Assembly: GCA_018524725.1 (NCBI GenBank)
Contig: JAEUWP010000402.1
Coordinates: 1 to 64,000, forward strand
From: Podaxis mareebaensis
Lineage: Eukaryota; Basidiomycota; Agaricomycetes; Agaricales; Agaricaceae
Direction: 5' to 3'
Length of the DNA stretch: 64,000 bases
A program made the translations under genes and the position numbers. Shown piece after piece: positions 22,110 to 34,380 of this stretch (within the stretch, counting starts at the first letter, position 1; every line of letters begins with the position of its first letter). The notes beneath the pieces were generated by a model. It saw only the letters and a list, made by a program, of their open reading frames with translations, made no database searches and was not told the origin of the DNA.

Positions 22110-25100
22110 AATTATTGTTGTGTAACTACGAGGTGAAGGCTCAGGTGTTGAGCAGAGAGATCATTCACGGCATATTGCCTGTTTCACTAAGTATAATGCT
22201 TGCAACTGTCAGAAGGGAATTGACGCAATATGGATACCCCCCGTTCTATGACGCAAAGGTGTTCAGGCCCAAGCCGTCTTAGTGATTCCTCTTCGCTCTC
22301 ACACCCCACCTCTGTCTATGTGATACCTTCGCAATTTGACCTTGTATAACTATGCCGCTGCCCCACGTTCTGGGAAGAACTCATGACCCTCCTTAGGCAC
22401 TCGCCGTTCATGAGGCATCTGACATATCACTGAACTGCACATTATTTCCCAAACTCGTGCCATCCGAGCACTTCCTGCATCGAATGATACTGCAAAGCTT
22501 TGCTCACAAAGTCATGAATCAGGTTATGATATTAATTCGCCTTGTGTGGCGTGTGACTGGTCATGTGGCTCTTCCGCATGTCACCTCAACAGCTTCACCC
22601 TCTCTCTTCAAACCCTCTCAAACCAACTCGTCGCAGTTTTGCCAAATCCCTACGAGTACCACTGCACAATCGTGCACATGATACCCAAATCTAAACTGGG
22701 TGCGGGTATATAAGGGTTTTGGCAGCGCGGGGCGTGGCTTTAATGGCTCGCCACCGCGCTTGCACAGGAGGGGCCTTGAAAGTCGCACATCGCATGGCTC
22801 CCAGTGCGCGTTATCGAGTCTAGAGAGCCTGGCATTTTGGCCTCCATTCGGCATCATATTTCCTAGCATGTAGCCATCAGTCACGATGTTGCCCGGGCAA
22901 TGTTGTGAAATACGCTGGTGAATGAATTGTTAGGGTGCGGGTGTCGTTGTGTAGTCAAACTATGTGCCTTGTTCATGTCTCGATGTGCTTGGGTTAACAT
23001 GCACAGTCCATACCACACAAACCAGGCTGTCCTCATTGATCGCGGTACGCACAGCCCTAGCATTGGCTGTCGGGTGCTGGGCTCCAGAAGCACTGGCATT
23101 CATGGATGCTGCGAATTCTTCGTCTGCGTCTGGCCGTGATTTGTGAGCTGGGGTTGGAACTGGGTTGTGACCTCTCAAGTCGCTGCTCCCCGCACCTGGG
23201 ATGGCATGCCCATGCATTGGGCTCTGCTTTTGCTATTCCAATGTGTTCGTGTGCATAATTTTTTTCTTCCTTTTGTTCCCTCGTGGAATGCTTGATGCTC
23301 ACCATTGTGGTGGCCATGGTGTTGGTAAGTGATTTGTTTCGAAATTTCGACTTCCGGAACTAATTCTGCATCAGTTCACGAACGCTAAGGTGACTGGTCA
23401 CTGTTGTTTATGTGTAAAAGTCTTGCGGTGTTTCCTGTTCTACCTCGTCGGATCCCGACTGAATTTTTGTACAGCCAACATTGGACATGGGTCCTGTTTC
23501 ATCAGAGGAACGGGACGTATGACAAACCCACCTTAACTCCAAGATGACAGTAAAGGTATACACCTGTTGTCGAAAACTCCGTCTGGGTCGTTGCGCTTCA
23601 TTGACGCACAGGTTTTCGGTTCTTCGGTTATACCCGTCGCGACTGTGTCTTAAGGACATGGGCACCATATCGGGCGGGGTGTTGCTAAGGGTTTAGGAGA
23701 CGGCGTAGCCGCGTGGTGGGGTTCGCTTTAGCGTCCTTGCACGTTCATGTGCATCGCCTTTTCCCTCCCCGTTCCTCCGTTGAACAGAATGCCCTTATTG
23801 GTGTCGTGTCACATATTCAGTGGGAATCTTCTCCTTGTTTAGTTGTCCGTCTATCTCATGATCGCGACTACTTTCAGGTCCTTCGCCCCCGCGTGTGGTT
23901 CGTCAATTAGCATAACGAAAGCTTTTTGAAGAGATTCGTCAAACTTTCCCCTCGTTTGAGCTGCGCTTTTTCCACTTCCACCGATCAGGCGCGTGTTCCT
24001 CCTCCCTAGCATTCACGCGACAACTTGATTCGTTCAAACTGTGACTCGAAGGCCCGCTTAATCCCATTCGGTGTCAATGCATAGTTCTATGTATTGCGTC
24101 CTCACGCGCTTTCCCTGGTCTCTCTCCCCCACTATGATTTGACAACCGACATTGGAGCAACGGCTGTTCACTAAATCATCGGGGGATTTGATCCAGGGGA
24201 CTCATTGATAGATCCCGTTGTGTTTTGTCGACGGGAAACTACTCTATCGTCGGGCGGTTGCTCCAAATGGCAAAGAGCCATCCAAGCTGTCGCGTCGACT
24301 GACACCGAAGGGTTTTGGCGGGGTCCCCGGGGTTATGGGTCACCACTGCCATTTGTGCGGTACCAGCCCTTCTATGCCAACGAGGGTCTCATATGGTCTT
24401 AACAACACTTCACCTGACGATGTGTTACTTCAGCTCGGCCCATCCTCTTCGGGTTAGGTAACAAGCCTGAGGTGTCTTGGCTTTTGCAGTGTTATGCATT
24501 GTCACATGGAGAGTTGCGTTTCTTCTTGATATGGGACGCGGAGGGGTCTCGCTGACTGCAGGGTACAGCAAAACTGGGAGTCTTGACTCCACGAGTTCTG
24601 CTAGAGTACTGGGAGTTCTCGAGCTTCGCGATACTGGTCGAGTGGCGTTGATCTCGTAAACTCCGCACAATTCAATGTGCATAATTTTTTCGCTTTTCCT
24701 CATGCACCTTCGCGGATGCATGCATCCACCATGGCGTTGGGTTGCCAGTCGGTACTGCGTTGAATGGTTTCACTGCATTGACTAGTAGTAGGCTAATTCG
24801 TCCAATTTCCTTGCATAATTCTATTCCTGTATTGCTGTCGATGCATGTTTACGCCTGATTAACTCCAATGTGTATTTACGAATGGCTTCACCTAAAACAC
24901 AATCAGACTTCCACCAGGGCTGTGGATATGAATGCTTACTGATCTGCGTACGACAGGCCTTGGGCACACTGCGCCTTTGCTTGTTAGATCATGTCTTCCT
25001 ATGTCACTATTGCATATGGGATACGCATCCTCAAATAAGCATTTTTGTGACCTTAGGGTTAATTTAAACACCAGGGAGCGACCAGGCTCGGGGCGGTCGT

Positions 25101-25502
25101 CTCGCCAGGGGTAATCCTACACATTCGTCCGTCTTGCATTTCCACTGAGCTGGTCCCGTTCGGAGCTAGGTAACGAGTAGATATTATAGCGTAGAGATAA
25201 TGTAATATGAAGTCCGCGAAAGAAAGCTTGGACTTTAAGTGTAAGCACGCGTCGTATAAACGGAGAACTACTAGTAAAAGCTTTAAAGGAAATAAGACGA
25301 CACTTGCTAGACAATCAACGGAGTATCTAAAGACACCATGTCGATCTGTCTCATGGGCTGACACTAAGGTGGCACAGTTTTATGTACACACTCCTCATCC
25401 ATGGATCGAGAGGCTGCTCACTGAAGTAGCTTGGTTAGCTTATCGGTTTACGATATGCTTTGGGTGGCAATCCCACTGGAGCTTACGGTCATTTGCTAGA
25501 GC
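22110..25502. repeat. Large tandem duplication, unit A (about 3.4 kb)
   Basis: Unit A aligns from end to end with the next 4.1 kb. Anchors include GGTGAAGGCT at 22131 and 25521, CCTTAGGCACTCGCCGT at about 22392 and 25777, ACTGGGTGYGGGTATAT at about 22696 and 26080, TTAGGGTGCGGGTGTCG at about 22929 and 26315, the hairpin module at 24076 and 28090, TTAATTTAAACACCAG at about 25059 and 29122, and CATCCATGGATCGAGAGGCT at about 25396 and 29484. The copies differ at very roughly one base in ten. No ORF is conserved in frame between them, so the unit looks non-coding. A TATATAAGG box occurs at about 22709 in unit A. Confidence 0.85.
24076..24095. repeat. Hairpin module copy 4 (in unit A)
   Basis: AATGCATA-GTTC-TATGTATT, an 8-position stem with one G-T pair, preceded by TCGGTGTC. 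Confidence 0.65.
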
Positions 25503-27054
25503 ATTGTTGTGAAACTGAAAGGTGAAGGCTAAGGTATTGAGAGGAGAGATTGTTCTCCTAATTTCATATGACCTGTTCCACTTTTAATGCTTGCACCGTC
25601 AGAAGGGAATGGACCAATGTTCCCCCCTCCCATTCTATGATGCAAAGGTGTTCAGATTTGAACCATTACAGTGATTCTTCTCACTTCTGACCTCCTCTGT
25701 CTACGTAATGCCTTCGCAATTCGTCCTCGTCTAACTACGCCGCTGCCCCGCATTCCGGGAAAAATTCATGACCTTCCTTAGGCACTCGCCGTCCATGAGG
25801 CATCCGACATATCACCCGAACTGCACATTATTCCCCAAACTCGTGCCATCCGAACGCTTCCTGCGTGGGATGATACTGCAAAGCTTTGCTCACAAAGTCA
25901 TGAATCAAGTTATGACATTAATTCGCCTTGTGTGGCGTGTGACTGGTGATGTGGCTTCCCGCATGTCACCTCCACAGCTTCATCCTTTCCCTTCAAACAC
26001 CCTCAGACCAACTCGTTGCAACTTCGCCAAATCCCTACGAGTACCACTGCACAATCGTGCACATGATACCCAAATCTAAACTGGGTGTGGGTATATGAGG
26101 GTTTTGGCAGCGCGGGGCGTGGCTTTAATGGCTCGCCACCGCGCTTGCACAGGAGGGGCCTTGAAGGTCGCACATCGCATCACACCCAATGCACATTATC
26201 GGGTCTAGAGGGCCTGGCATTTTGGCCTCTACTCGGCAACCGAATCCCCTAACATGTTGCCTTCATTCATAACGTTGTCCCGGGCAATGTCGTGAAATAT
26301 GCTGGTGACTAAATGTTAGGGTGCGGGTGTCGTTGTGTAGTCAAACTATGTGCCTTGTTCATGTCTCGATGTGCTTGGGTTAACATGCACAGTCCATACC
26401 ATGCAAACCAGGCTATCCTCATTGATCGCGCTGTTGGGTGCTGGGCTCCAGAAGCACTGGCATTCACGGGCGCTACGAATTCTTCGTCTGCGTCTGGCCG
26501 CGATTTGTGAGCTGGGGTTGGAACTGGGTTATGGCTCCTCAAGTCGCCTCTCCCTGCACCTGGGCTGGCGTGCCCACGGATTGGGCTCTGCTTTTGCCAT
26601 CCCGATATGCTCGTGTGCATAATTTTTTTCTCCCTTTTGTTCCTTCGGGAACGCCTAATGATCATCGTGGCAGCCATGGTGTTGGTAAGCAATTTGTTTC
26701 GAACTTTCAACTTCGGGAACTAATTCTGCATCAGTTCGAGAATGTTAAGATGATTGATCACTGTTGTTTATGTGTAAAGTCTTGCGGTGTTTCCTGTTCT
26801 TCCTCCTCGGATCTCGACTAAATTTAGTACAATCAGCCTTGGACATGGACTCTGTTTCACTAGAGGAGCGGGCTGTCTGACAGACCCATCCTAACTCCAA
26901 GATTATAGTGAAGGCACACACCTGTTGTCAAAAGCCCCGTCTGGGTCGCTGCGCTTCACCGACACACAGGTTTTCGGTTTTTCGGTCGTACCTGTCGCGA
27001 CCTGTGTCTTAAGGACATAGGCGACATATCGGGCGGGGTGTTATTAAAAGTTTT

Positions 27055-27710
27055 GGAATAAAGTGTAATTGACTTTCGTTCGCAGGAAGCCAACGCAAAA
27101 CTGACGCCTTCCGACGGCTATTACAAATGTTACGAGTCACTTGGGGCGCTTCTTTCCTAGTTGGAACGTTGAGGGCAGGTCCGTTCATTGTGTATACAAA
27201 GCTTATTATTCCTTCCCTTACCCACCACTGTTGTCTCCGGTGCATTCCCTCCTTCAATCTCCGTGCCGACTTTTCACTTCAGCCTGGCCCGCCAAATCCC
27301 TGTCGATGCCATTGCACAGTCCTATACACGCTTCACAGCCTGGAACACGAAGGATTTCGGTGGAGCATGGACGTCGCAACTCTTCACGCACCAGCTCCGC
27401 CAGTCTAGATCAACGCCTCAGATGTCTCTCGGATCACTGTTGCCATTTAGCAGCTAGCCATGGTTCCCAGCCAGGCTAATGCACCTTCGCCTCATCTTCT
27501 GATCGTTATGATCGTGGAACCCACGTCGGCAGTGGTGACCAATATAACCTCGGGGATCACCCCCTGCTGGCGCACTTCTAGACTTTCAAGTGCTCAGCAC
27601 TGGGTTCGCGAACGATTCATCTCCTGGAGGGTTTGACCGTAGTTCTTGGGCCAGCATGAATTTATCGTGTTACACGTAGAGTCTCTGGGTCAACGTCTCC
27701 CGCGCTGGAC
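27055..27710. other. Segment present only in tandem unit B
   Basis: The flanks GGTTTAGGAGACGGCGTAGCCG in unit A (about 23690) correspond to two separated places in unit B (about 27045 and 27708), so about 650 bp lies between them in B only. It could be an insertion in B or a deletion in A. I see no terminal repeats or recognisable protein in it. Confidence 0.6.
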
Positions 27711-28089
27711 CGGCGTGGCCACGTGTTGGGGTGCGCCCTGACGTCTTTGCACGTTCATGGGCATAGTTTTTCCCCCCTCCCCGTCCCTCCGTTGAGCATA
27801 ACGCCCTTATTCTGTGTTGTGCCACATATTCAGCGGGGATTCTCTCCTCGTTCAGTTGTCCGTCTATCTCATGATCACGATTACTTTCAGATTCTTCACA
27901 CCCGCGCCTGATTCGTCAAGTATCATAACGAAAGCTTTTTGAAAAGGTTCGTTAACCTTTCTCCTCGCTCGGGCCACGCTTTTTCACACCTCCACCGATC
28001 AGGCGCGTGCTCCTTCTCCTTAGCATTCGCGCGACGATTTGATTCATTCAAACTGTGACTTTGAGTCCCGCTTAATCCCATTCGGTGTC

Positions 28090-28109
28090 AATGCATAGTT
28101 CTATGTATT
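28090..28109. repeat. Hairpin module copy 5 (in unit B)
   Basis: Identical stem-loop to copy 4, at the equivalent place in unit B. Confidence 0.65.
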
Positions 28110-29590
28110 GCGTCCTCACACGCTTCTCCTGGACTCTTCCCCCAGTTAGTAATGCGACAATCGTCATTGGAGCACGGCTGTCGACCAGATCGTCGGGGTG
28201 TTCGATACAGGGGACTCATTGATAGATTCCGTTGCGTTTTGTCAACGGGAAATTACTCTATCGGCGAGTGGTTGCTCCAAATGGCAAAGCCATCCAAGCT
28301 GTCGTGTCGACTGACAACGAAGGGTTTTGGCGGAGCCTTCGGGGTTATGGCATACCACCATGTGTGCGATCCCAGCCCTTCTCTGCCAACGAGAGTCTCA
28401 TATGGTCTTAACAACACCTCACCTGACGATGTGTTCCTTCAGCTCGACCCAACCTCTTCGGGTTAGGCAACAAGCCCGAGGTGTCTTGGCTCTTGCCTGG
28501 GTTATGCGTTGTCGCCTGGAGAGTTGCGTTCTTTTTGACATGGGACGTGGAGGGGTCTCGCTGACTGCGGAGTACAGCAAAACTGGGAGTCTTGACCCCA
28601 CGAGTTCTGCTAGGGTGCTGGATTCGTGCTTATGCCGAAACACCAGTGCTCGCGGACGGCCAGGGGTGGGCGGTCTATCCGTGGTTCTCGAGCTTTGCGA
28701 TACCGGTCGAGTGGCGTTGACTTTTTGAGCTCCGCACAATTCAATGTGCATAATTTTTCGCTTTTCCTTTTGCTCCTTCGTGGATGCATCCACCTATCGT
28801 GGCGTTGGGTTGCTAGTCGATACTGCGTTGAATTGTTTCACTGGATTGAGTAGTAGTAGACTAGTTCGTCCAATTTCCTATTTCCATTCCTGTATTGCTT
28901 TCGATGCATGTTTCCTCCTGATCAACGCCAATGTGTATTTCTCTACGAATGTCTTCACCTAAAACACATCACTCTTCCGCCAGGGCTGTGGATGAGAACG
29001 CTTATTGACCTGCGTACGACATGTCTTGGGCACATTGCCTCCTTGCCAGTTAGATCGAGTCTTATGTCGCTATTGCATGTGGGATGCACATCCTCAAATA
29101 AGTATTTATATGGCCTTAGGGTTAATTTAAACACCAGAGAGCGATCAGGTCCGGGGCAGTCGTCTCACCAGGGGGTGATACTATACATTCATCCTTCTTG
29201 TATTTCCACTGGGTTAGTCCTATTTGGAGCTAGGTAATGAGTAGATATCATAGCGCAGTGATAATGTAATGTGAATTACGCGAAGGAAAGATTGGACCCA
29301 GATGTAAGAACGCGTCGTATAAATAGAGAACTACAACAGCGGCCGAAGATACAGGGCAGTGTAATGAAACTTCCAAGGGAGACAAGATGATACCTGTTAG
29401 ACATTGAACGGAGTGTCTAAAAACACCATGTCGACCTGCCTCATCGGCCGACCTTAGGCGCAGTTTTATGTACGCGCTCTTCATCCATGGATCGAGAGGC
29501 TGTTCGCTGAAGTAGCTTTGGCTGTCTGCCAGCTTACGATATATCTTAAGCGACAATTCTACTAGAGCTTACGGTCGTTTGCCAAGGTCT

Positions 29591-30202
29591 TCCTTTCTTC
29601 AGACTCTTTTTTATGTTACTTCGTGGATCCCTAGTCTATCTCAGATACTCGAATTAGGTCAATGATAATTCGATAATTTCTGGATACGAATCGCCCCGTT
29701 TTTGGTGGGATACTTGGTTCTTATTAGTGCACTATTAATATGATTTCTGCGCGCACTTATACCTCAGCCACTCGGGGCCAGGGGGGACCATGGACGGTAG
29801 TGGACAGGATGGTTGTGAGGCTTTGACCCTATATTCCCGCCACACGCTGCGTCAACGCTATTATACGATCCATGGCCGCGAATCTTATACCCGTACTCAT
29901 GCGCGAGAGTGGGGAATGAGGGAGTTCGGTTATGCCGAGAAGGAAATATACTCAGTGCAGAAGTTGTGATGGATGATGTCACGAGGACTCCTGAGTTGGT
30001 TAAGTACTCTGCCTGGCTTGGTCCGTTCACCGCCCCTTCTTGCCTTGCTTTCTTTACATCGCCTTACATTACGAACACACCCAACAACTACAATAATATC
30101 CAACGTCGACTGCATTAGTTACTCGACCACAGACGATTAACGACGACAACCAACACCTAGCACTCCAAGGAATCAACCCTTCATTTCGTGGGCTGCATCA
30201 TC
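29591..30202. other. Spacer and probable promoter of the Sds23-like gene
   Basis: No gene is recognised between the duplicated units and the next start codon. The last 100 bp before 30203 are rich in CAAC/ACCAAC-type pyrimidine-poor sequence, as often seen in fungal 5' leaders. Confidence 0.4.
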
Positions 30203-32257
30203 ATGTCCTTTTCTTCGCACACTCGAAGGCTCTCCCAATCACTCAACTCAAGCGCACTGTACTCATCGAGCGATAGCACCTCTGACTCTGTCTTTGGAAA
30301 CATAAGCGAGGCAGAGCGAGACGCACTAATCAAACAATGGAGAGGTGTCCTTGCTCGTGGTGCGTCTCCTACATCCAGTCAATCATGTTCTACCTTCGTG
30401 ATTGAGTTAATAGTATTACATTGTAGATATCGTTGAACCAAAGGTGGTCGTCATGGATGCTGACATGACTGTTGAAGAGGCGTGCGACGTATGCTCCTCG
30501 TTTTGTCGGTGTGTTGAGGATTGATACTGATCTTGGAGGTCCGCAGAAACTGTTGGCGGAGGAGATTGAGTGTCTTGTCGTGGTGGATAATACAACGTTG
30601 TCCCCAGGGGCTGAGAATAACGGTCATTGGTCAGCGTTGTTTGACGTATGTTCTTCCTCTCTGTCTCATCTCTAGATCCAACACTCACGTCCTATCCTAT
30701 CGTACAGTTCTCAGACGTTAACGCATTCCTGACACTTGCTGCGACTCGACACACATTAGCACCCGAGGTTATCAAAGCAAACGAGAGACTATATCGGATC
30801 GTCGAAGCTGCCAAGGCTGGGAGGGTGCCCGTGAAGCTCGTCTGTAGTATGTCTAATGTCTCCCTCCCGGCTCTCTTCGTTTGAGCAAGGTCAACTTTTG
30901 GCAGATATCTCGGACAAGAATCCATATATCGTACTACCACACGATGCGAATGTGATATCGCTACTGGAAGTGTTCGCTCGTGGTGCTCATCGGGGTAGGT
31001 CTTCTCTTGCACGATATGATATATTTTTAGACTCATAGTGTACTATGATAGTGTTCATACGGAACACAACGCCTCCGGTACCAGGATCGCAGAACCCGTA
31101 CTTATTGGGTATGGTCTCTGACAAAAGACTCTTGTCTTGGTTTGCGGACTACGCCAAAAGTTCTTCCTCCCCATCTTCCTCCTCGTCGGCATCGGCGTCA
31201 TCCCTCCAACGAATTCTATCCAAGTCTCTTTTGGAACTAGCGTTCCCACTACTCAACATCCACACGGCAGTCGTAGCTGCTAGCTCTGTGGCGACAGTAT
31301 CAGATGCAATGAAGCTGATGAGTGAAGAGGGCGTGAGCAGTGTTGCGGTCGTAGACGAGGAATCGGGGATGTTGATTGGGGGTGTCAGTGTTACTGATAT
31401 TGGCAAGGTGTGCATGTTCGACTGAGATTGGAGTGGTAGCTGACAAGTTGTGATGTGACAAGATTGTTGCGCCATCGCAGAGTAATCAGATTTTGGCGAC
31501 GACATTGAAGCAGTTTGTGACATCGATAAAGTTGCCGTATGGGTCCACAGATGGGGTGGACAGGTACCCAGGTGAGTGAAATCTGTGATTTGTGTGTGGT
31601 GTTGTGCTGAAGGTGGTTGCAGTGTATTCGGTGTTCCCATCGAGCTCGCTTGTTTATACGATTGAAAAATTGTTAGCTAGTATGTCACTAAGAATCCCGT
31701 TTGGGCAGCTGCTAATCAAGTTTCAGCGAATACTCATCGGTTGTTTGTAACTGATGAATCGGAGAGCGTGAATCCAGTGTTGTCGCCGAGTTCTCCCGGG
31801 AATTTGACCGGAATTATATCAATTGTCGACAGTATGCTCGGTCCTTCTCTTGTATTTCGAGCACTGATGGCCGCCAGTTTTATCATTGTTTGCCTACTTA
31901 GCCAAGATAACAGACGTGGATCCAACGAGGATGCAGAGACACCGTCGAGCATCATCTGCCTCTTCACACTCATCCGGGAGACAAGATCGCGAGCTCTTCC
32001 TGCGTTCACGGTCAAATAGTCGCACAGGCGTACGACGGAGTCCAAGTTTCGGGGTGATGCCAGTAACATCTTCACCGAGCGCGAGTGCAGTCACGTTCAG
32101 CGGGGGTAGCTCCCCAGTTGGGGTGCGGCCGAAGAGCCCGGCAGTGCTTCCTGTGCCAGACATTGGGAGCGCACTGGGAGGGTCAGCGTATGGCATTGTA
32201 GGACGACGAGGGAGTCTGAATGCGGCGCTGCGAGCGAGGAAACGGGACTCAACGTAG
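30203..32257 (+). CDS. Sds23-like CBS-domain protein
   Basis: Ten exons could be joined in frame: 30203-30359, 30427-30488, 30547-30645, 30708-30846, 30905-30994, 31052-31407, 31463-31571, 31623-31679, 31727-31831 and 31878-32257. The N-terminus is Ser-rich. CBS-type repeats follow: DIVEPKVVVMDADMTVEEAC, then IECLVVVDNT, NPYIVLPHDANVISLLEVFA, SVATVSDAMKLMSEEGVSSV, AVVDEESGMLIGGVSVTDIG, KLPYGSTDGVDRYPVYSVFP, LVYTIEKLLATNTHRLFVTD and LTGIISIVDILSLFA. The C-terminal tail is Ser/Arg-rich. This is the Sds23/Sds24 family, which in yeasts inhibits PP2A-type phosphatase and links nutrient state to cell division; its CBS pairs bind adenine nucleotides. No defect is seen. The next gene starts 76 bp after its stop. 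Confidence 0.88.
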
Positions 32258-32333
32258 GTGGCTCGGGCCGAAAAGCCGACTCGTCCGATGGACCGAACAT
32301 ATATTGGGTTGAAAATAGTAATTTGTAATAATA

Positions 32334-34380
32334 ATGTCTGTTGCTCTTGGGCTGTCTGTACCTCCACACACACCACACGCCATCTCAGTCTCCCTGCCCA
32401 CATGGCAAGACAATGTCGGGTACGAGGAGGGCGAGAAACGGGTTGTTGACTCCATGGTCTCTGGATATCCACGCTTCTTCATCCATCTCTCCATAAGAAA
32501 ACTCGCTCAAATTTGTGAGCACAAATACGCCGTCGACGGCGAGCAATGCATGCTCTTTCCGACACACACCATAGCGACAGAGTGCAGAGACTTTCTCAAG
32601 CGTCGTTCTGTCCAACTCGGCCATGAGCCTGTCCAAGCCAGGCTCGTCCATCTCTTCATCTGCCCCGAAGCCTCCGATGTTCAGCCATCTTCACCCCCAA
32701 CAGCGGGAAATACTGATGATCTGCACATCGTGCTCTTTCCCAGTGATGCCTTCCCCATCGCAAAAGAGTTCTGGCAGCACACTGGTCTCGGCATCTCCTC
32801 TCGTCTAGCTGAAAAGTGTCTCTCCCTTCTTCCGGACGAGACCACCTCCACTGTTGCCACTCGCCCATCGCCACCCCCTACCCTTCGCTTCCCGACAAAG
32901 GGTGGACATAATAGGCACTACTCTGTCAAGGGTTCCACTGGCGTCAAGCCTGCATCTTCGGTCGCCTCTCAAGAAGCGCCCATCGTCTCCGGCGCAGTTC
33001 AAACTGACCTTCTCTCCTCGGACCACACAACATACCTCGAGGAGCGCTATGGCCGTAATCTCCCCATTTCCGCTGCTGCCTCTGCGAAAAGGGCCTTGCG
33101 TCGACGTGTAGCGGGGACACTTATCAGGGACAACTGGGCCGATGCCGATTGTGGTGGGGAGCCGTGTGCGGGCAAGGAAGGTGTCGAGACCGGCCCGAGC
33201 TCAAGAGGTGTTGCAAGTGTGACGGAGGACGATGTGTATCTGTTCCCTGGTGGCATGGCTGCGATTTGGAATGCGCACAAGCTTGCAAGGGAGGTTAGGC
33301 CCGAGGGGAAGAGCGTTTGTTTTGGGTGAGCATTTTGTCTTGCGAGCCATTATCCTTGATTTAATCGTTGTGACAGATTCCCATACACTGATACCCTCAA
33401 AATCCTCCAGAAGTGGGGTCCTGGTGCCCACTTTTTCGGCAACGGGTTGGACGAAGATATTGATGCGCTCGAAGCTCTCCTTGAGTCTGAATCAAAGCTC
33501 GATCCAACCAAACTACCCGTGCTTGCACTCTTCACAGAGTTCCCCTCGAACCCACTGCTGAGATCACCGAATCTACCAAGACTCAGAGCGTTGGCGGACA
33601 AGTATGATTTCCTGATGGTCGTAGATGAGACGATTGGCAATTTTGTCAACGTCGAAGTGTTGCCATATGCCGATGTTGTCGTGAGCAGTTTGACTAAAGT
33701 GTTTAGTGGTGCGAGTAATGTCATGGGTGGAGGGTGAGTCTCCTTTCTTTCTCATTTCTATCCTACTGATCTATTTCTGCAGCCTGGTCCTCAACCCGAA
33801 AGGCCGACACTACGCGACTCTCAAATCCCACCTCGCACAAACCTACGAAGACGTCTACTTTGACGAAGACGCCATCTACATGGAACGCAACTCTCGCGAC
33901 TTCAAACGTCGCATTAAAATCATCGACGACAATGCTAGCGCCGTCTGCGAGTTCCTCCACTCGCGTTCCATCGCTGGAGGCCCAACATCCCCATGCATTG
34001 CCATCAAAACTGTCTTCTACCCCAAGTACATCACCCCAAAAAACTACGACCTCTGCCGGGTCAAGCCCTCGCCGGAACGTAGTGAAGGTGGGGGTTATGG
34101 CGGTTTGTTCTCACTCACCTTTGTTTCCGAATCTGCGTCCAAAGCGTTCTTCAATGCTTTGCCGTGCTACAAAGGTCCCAGTCTTGGCACGAATTTTACT
34201 CTTGCGTCTCCGTATACCATTCTCGCGCATTTTGGGGAGCTGGAGTGGGCGGAGGGATTCGGTGTTGAGAAGGGGCTTGTGAGAGTTAGTGTGGGTATGG
34301 AGGGGAGGGAGGAGTTGGTTGGTGTGTTTGAAATTGCTGTTAAGGCTGCTGAGGAAGCCGTTGCTGCTGAGAGGCATTGA
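32334..34380 (+). CDS. Cystathionine gamma-synthase (PLP-dependent, Cys/Met metabolism family)
   Basis: Three exons: 32334-33325, 33377-33733 and 33783-34380 (648 residues). The start [20 protein letters not shown] and [10 protein letters not shown] are typical of the fungal enzyme, which has a long N-terminal extension before the catalytic domain. The catalytic domain holds [84 protein letters not shown] and SSLTKVFSG. The Asp in VVDET contacts PLP, and the Lys in SSLTK is the Schiff-base lysine. The C-terminal domain ends [20 protein letters not shown]. The enzyme makes cystathionine from cysteine and an activated homoserine on the route to methionine. All key residues are present and no break was found. 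Confidence 0.92.

Larger units (their letters stand above)
20797..22110. other. Gene-free region with three copies of a hairpin module
   Basis: No convincing coding region. Three related modules each carry TCGGYRYCAMTG followed by a short perfect hairpin: 21077-21094, 21576-21595 and 21862-21877. The second and third also share CCAAGTCCTG just before, and CGACAGGTCTT about 90 bp after, the hairpin. CpG content is normal, unlike the transposon islands. Confidence 0.6.
25503..29590. repeat. Large tandem duplication, unit B (about 4.1 kb)
   Basis: Second, head-to-tail copy of the 22110-25502 unit. The offset is about 3,385 bp in the first half and about 4,010 bp in the second, because of an extra segment of about 650 bp at 27055-27710. 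Unit B starts where unit A ends, with no spacer that I can see. As in unit A, frames of up to about 130 codons are not conserved between copies and are not called as genes. Confidence 0.85.

Noticed and set aside
22046..29556. About 40 open frames of 60-133 codons in the duplicated units
   Set aside because: Equivalent frames in units A and B are not conserved in length or reading, so they are unlikely to encode proteins.
20797..30100. Subtelomere or centromere
   Set aside because: No telomere repeats, and the tandem unit has only two copies; nothing supports either idea.
30416..32500. Minus-strand frames over the Sds23-like gene (90-192 codons)
   Set aside because: They are shadows of a gene whose ten exons join in frame on the plus strand.
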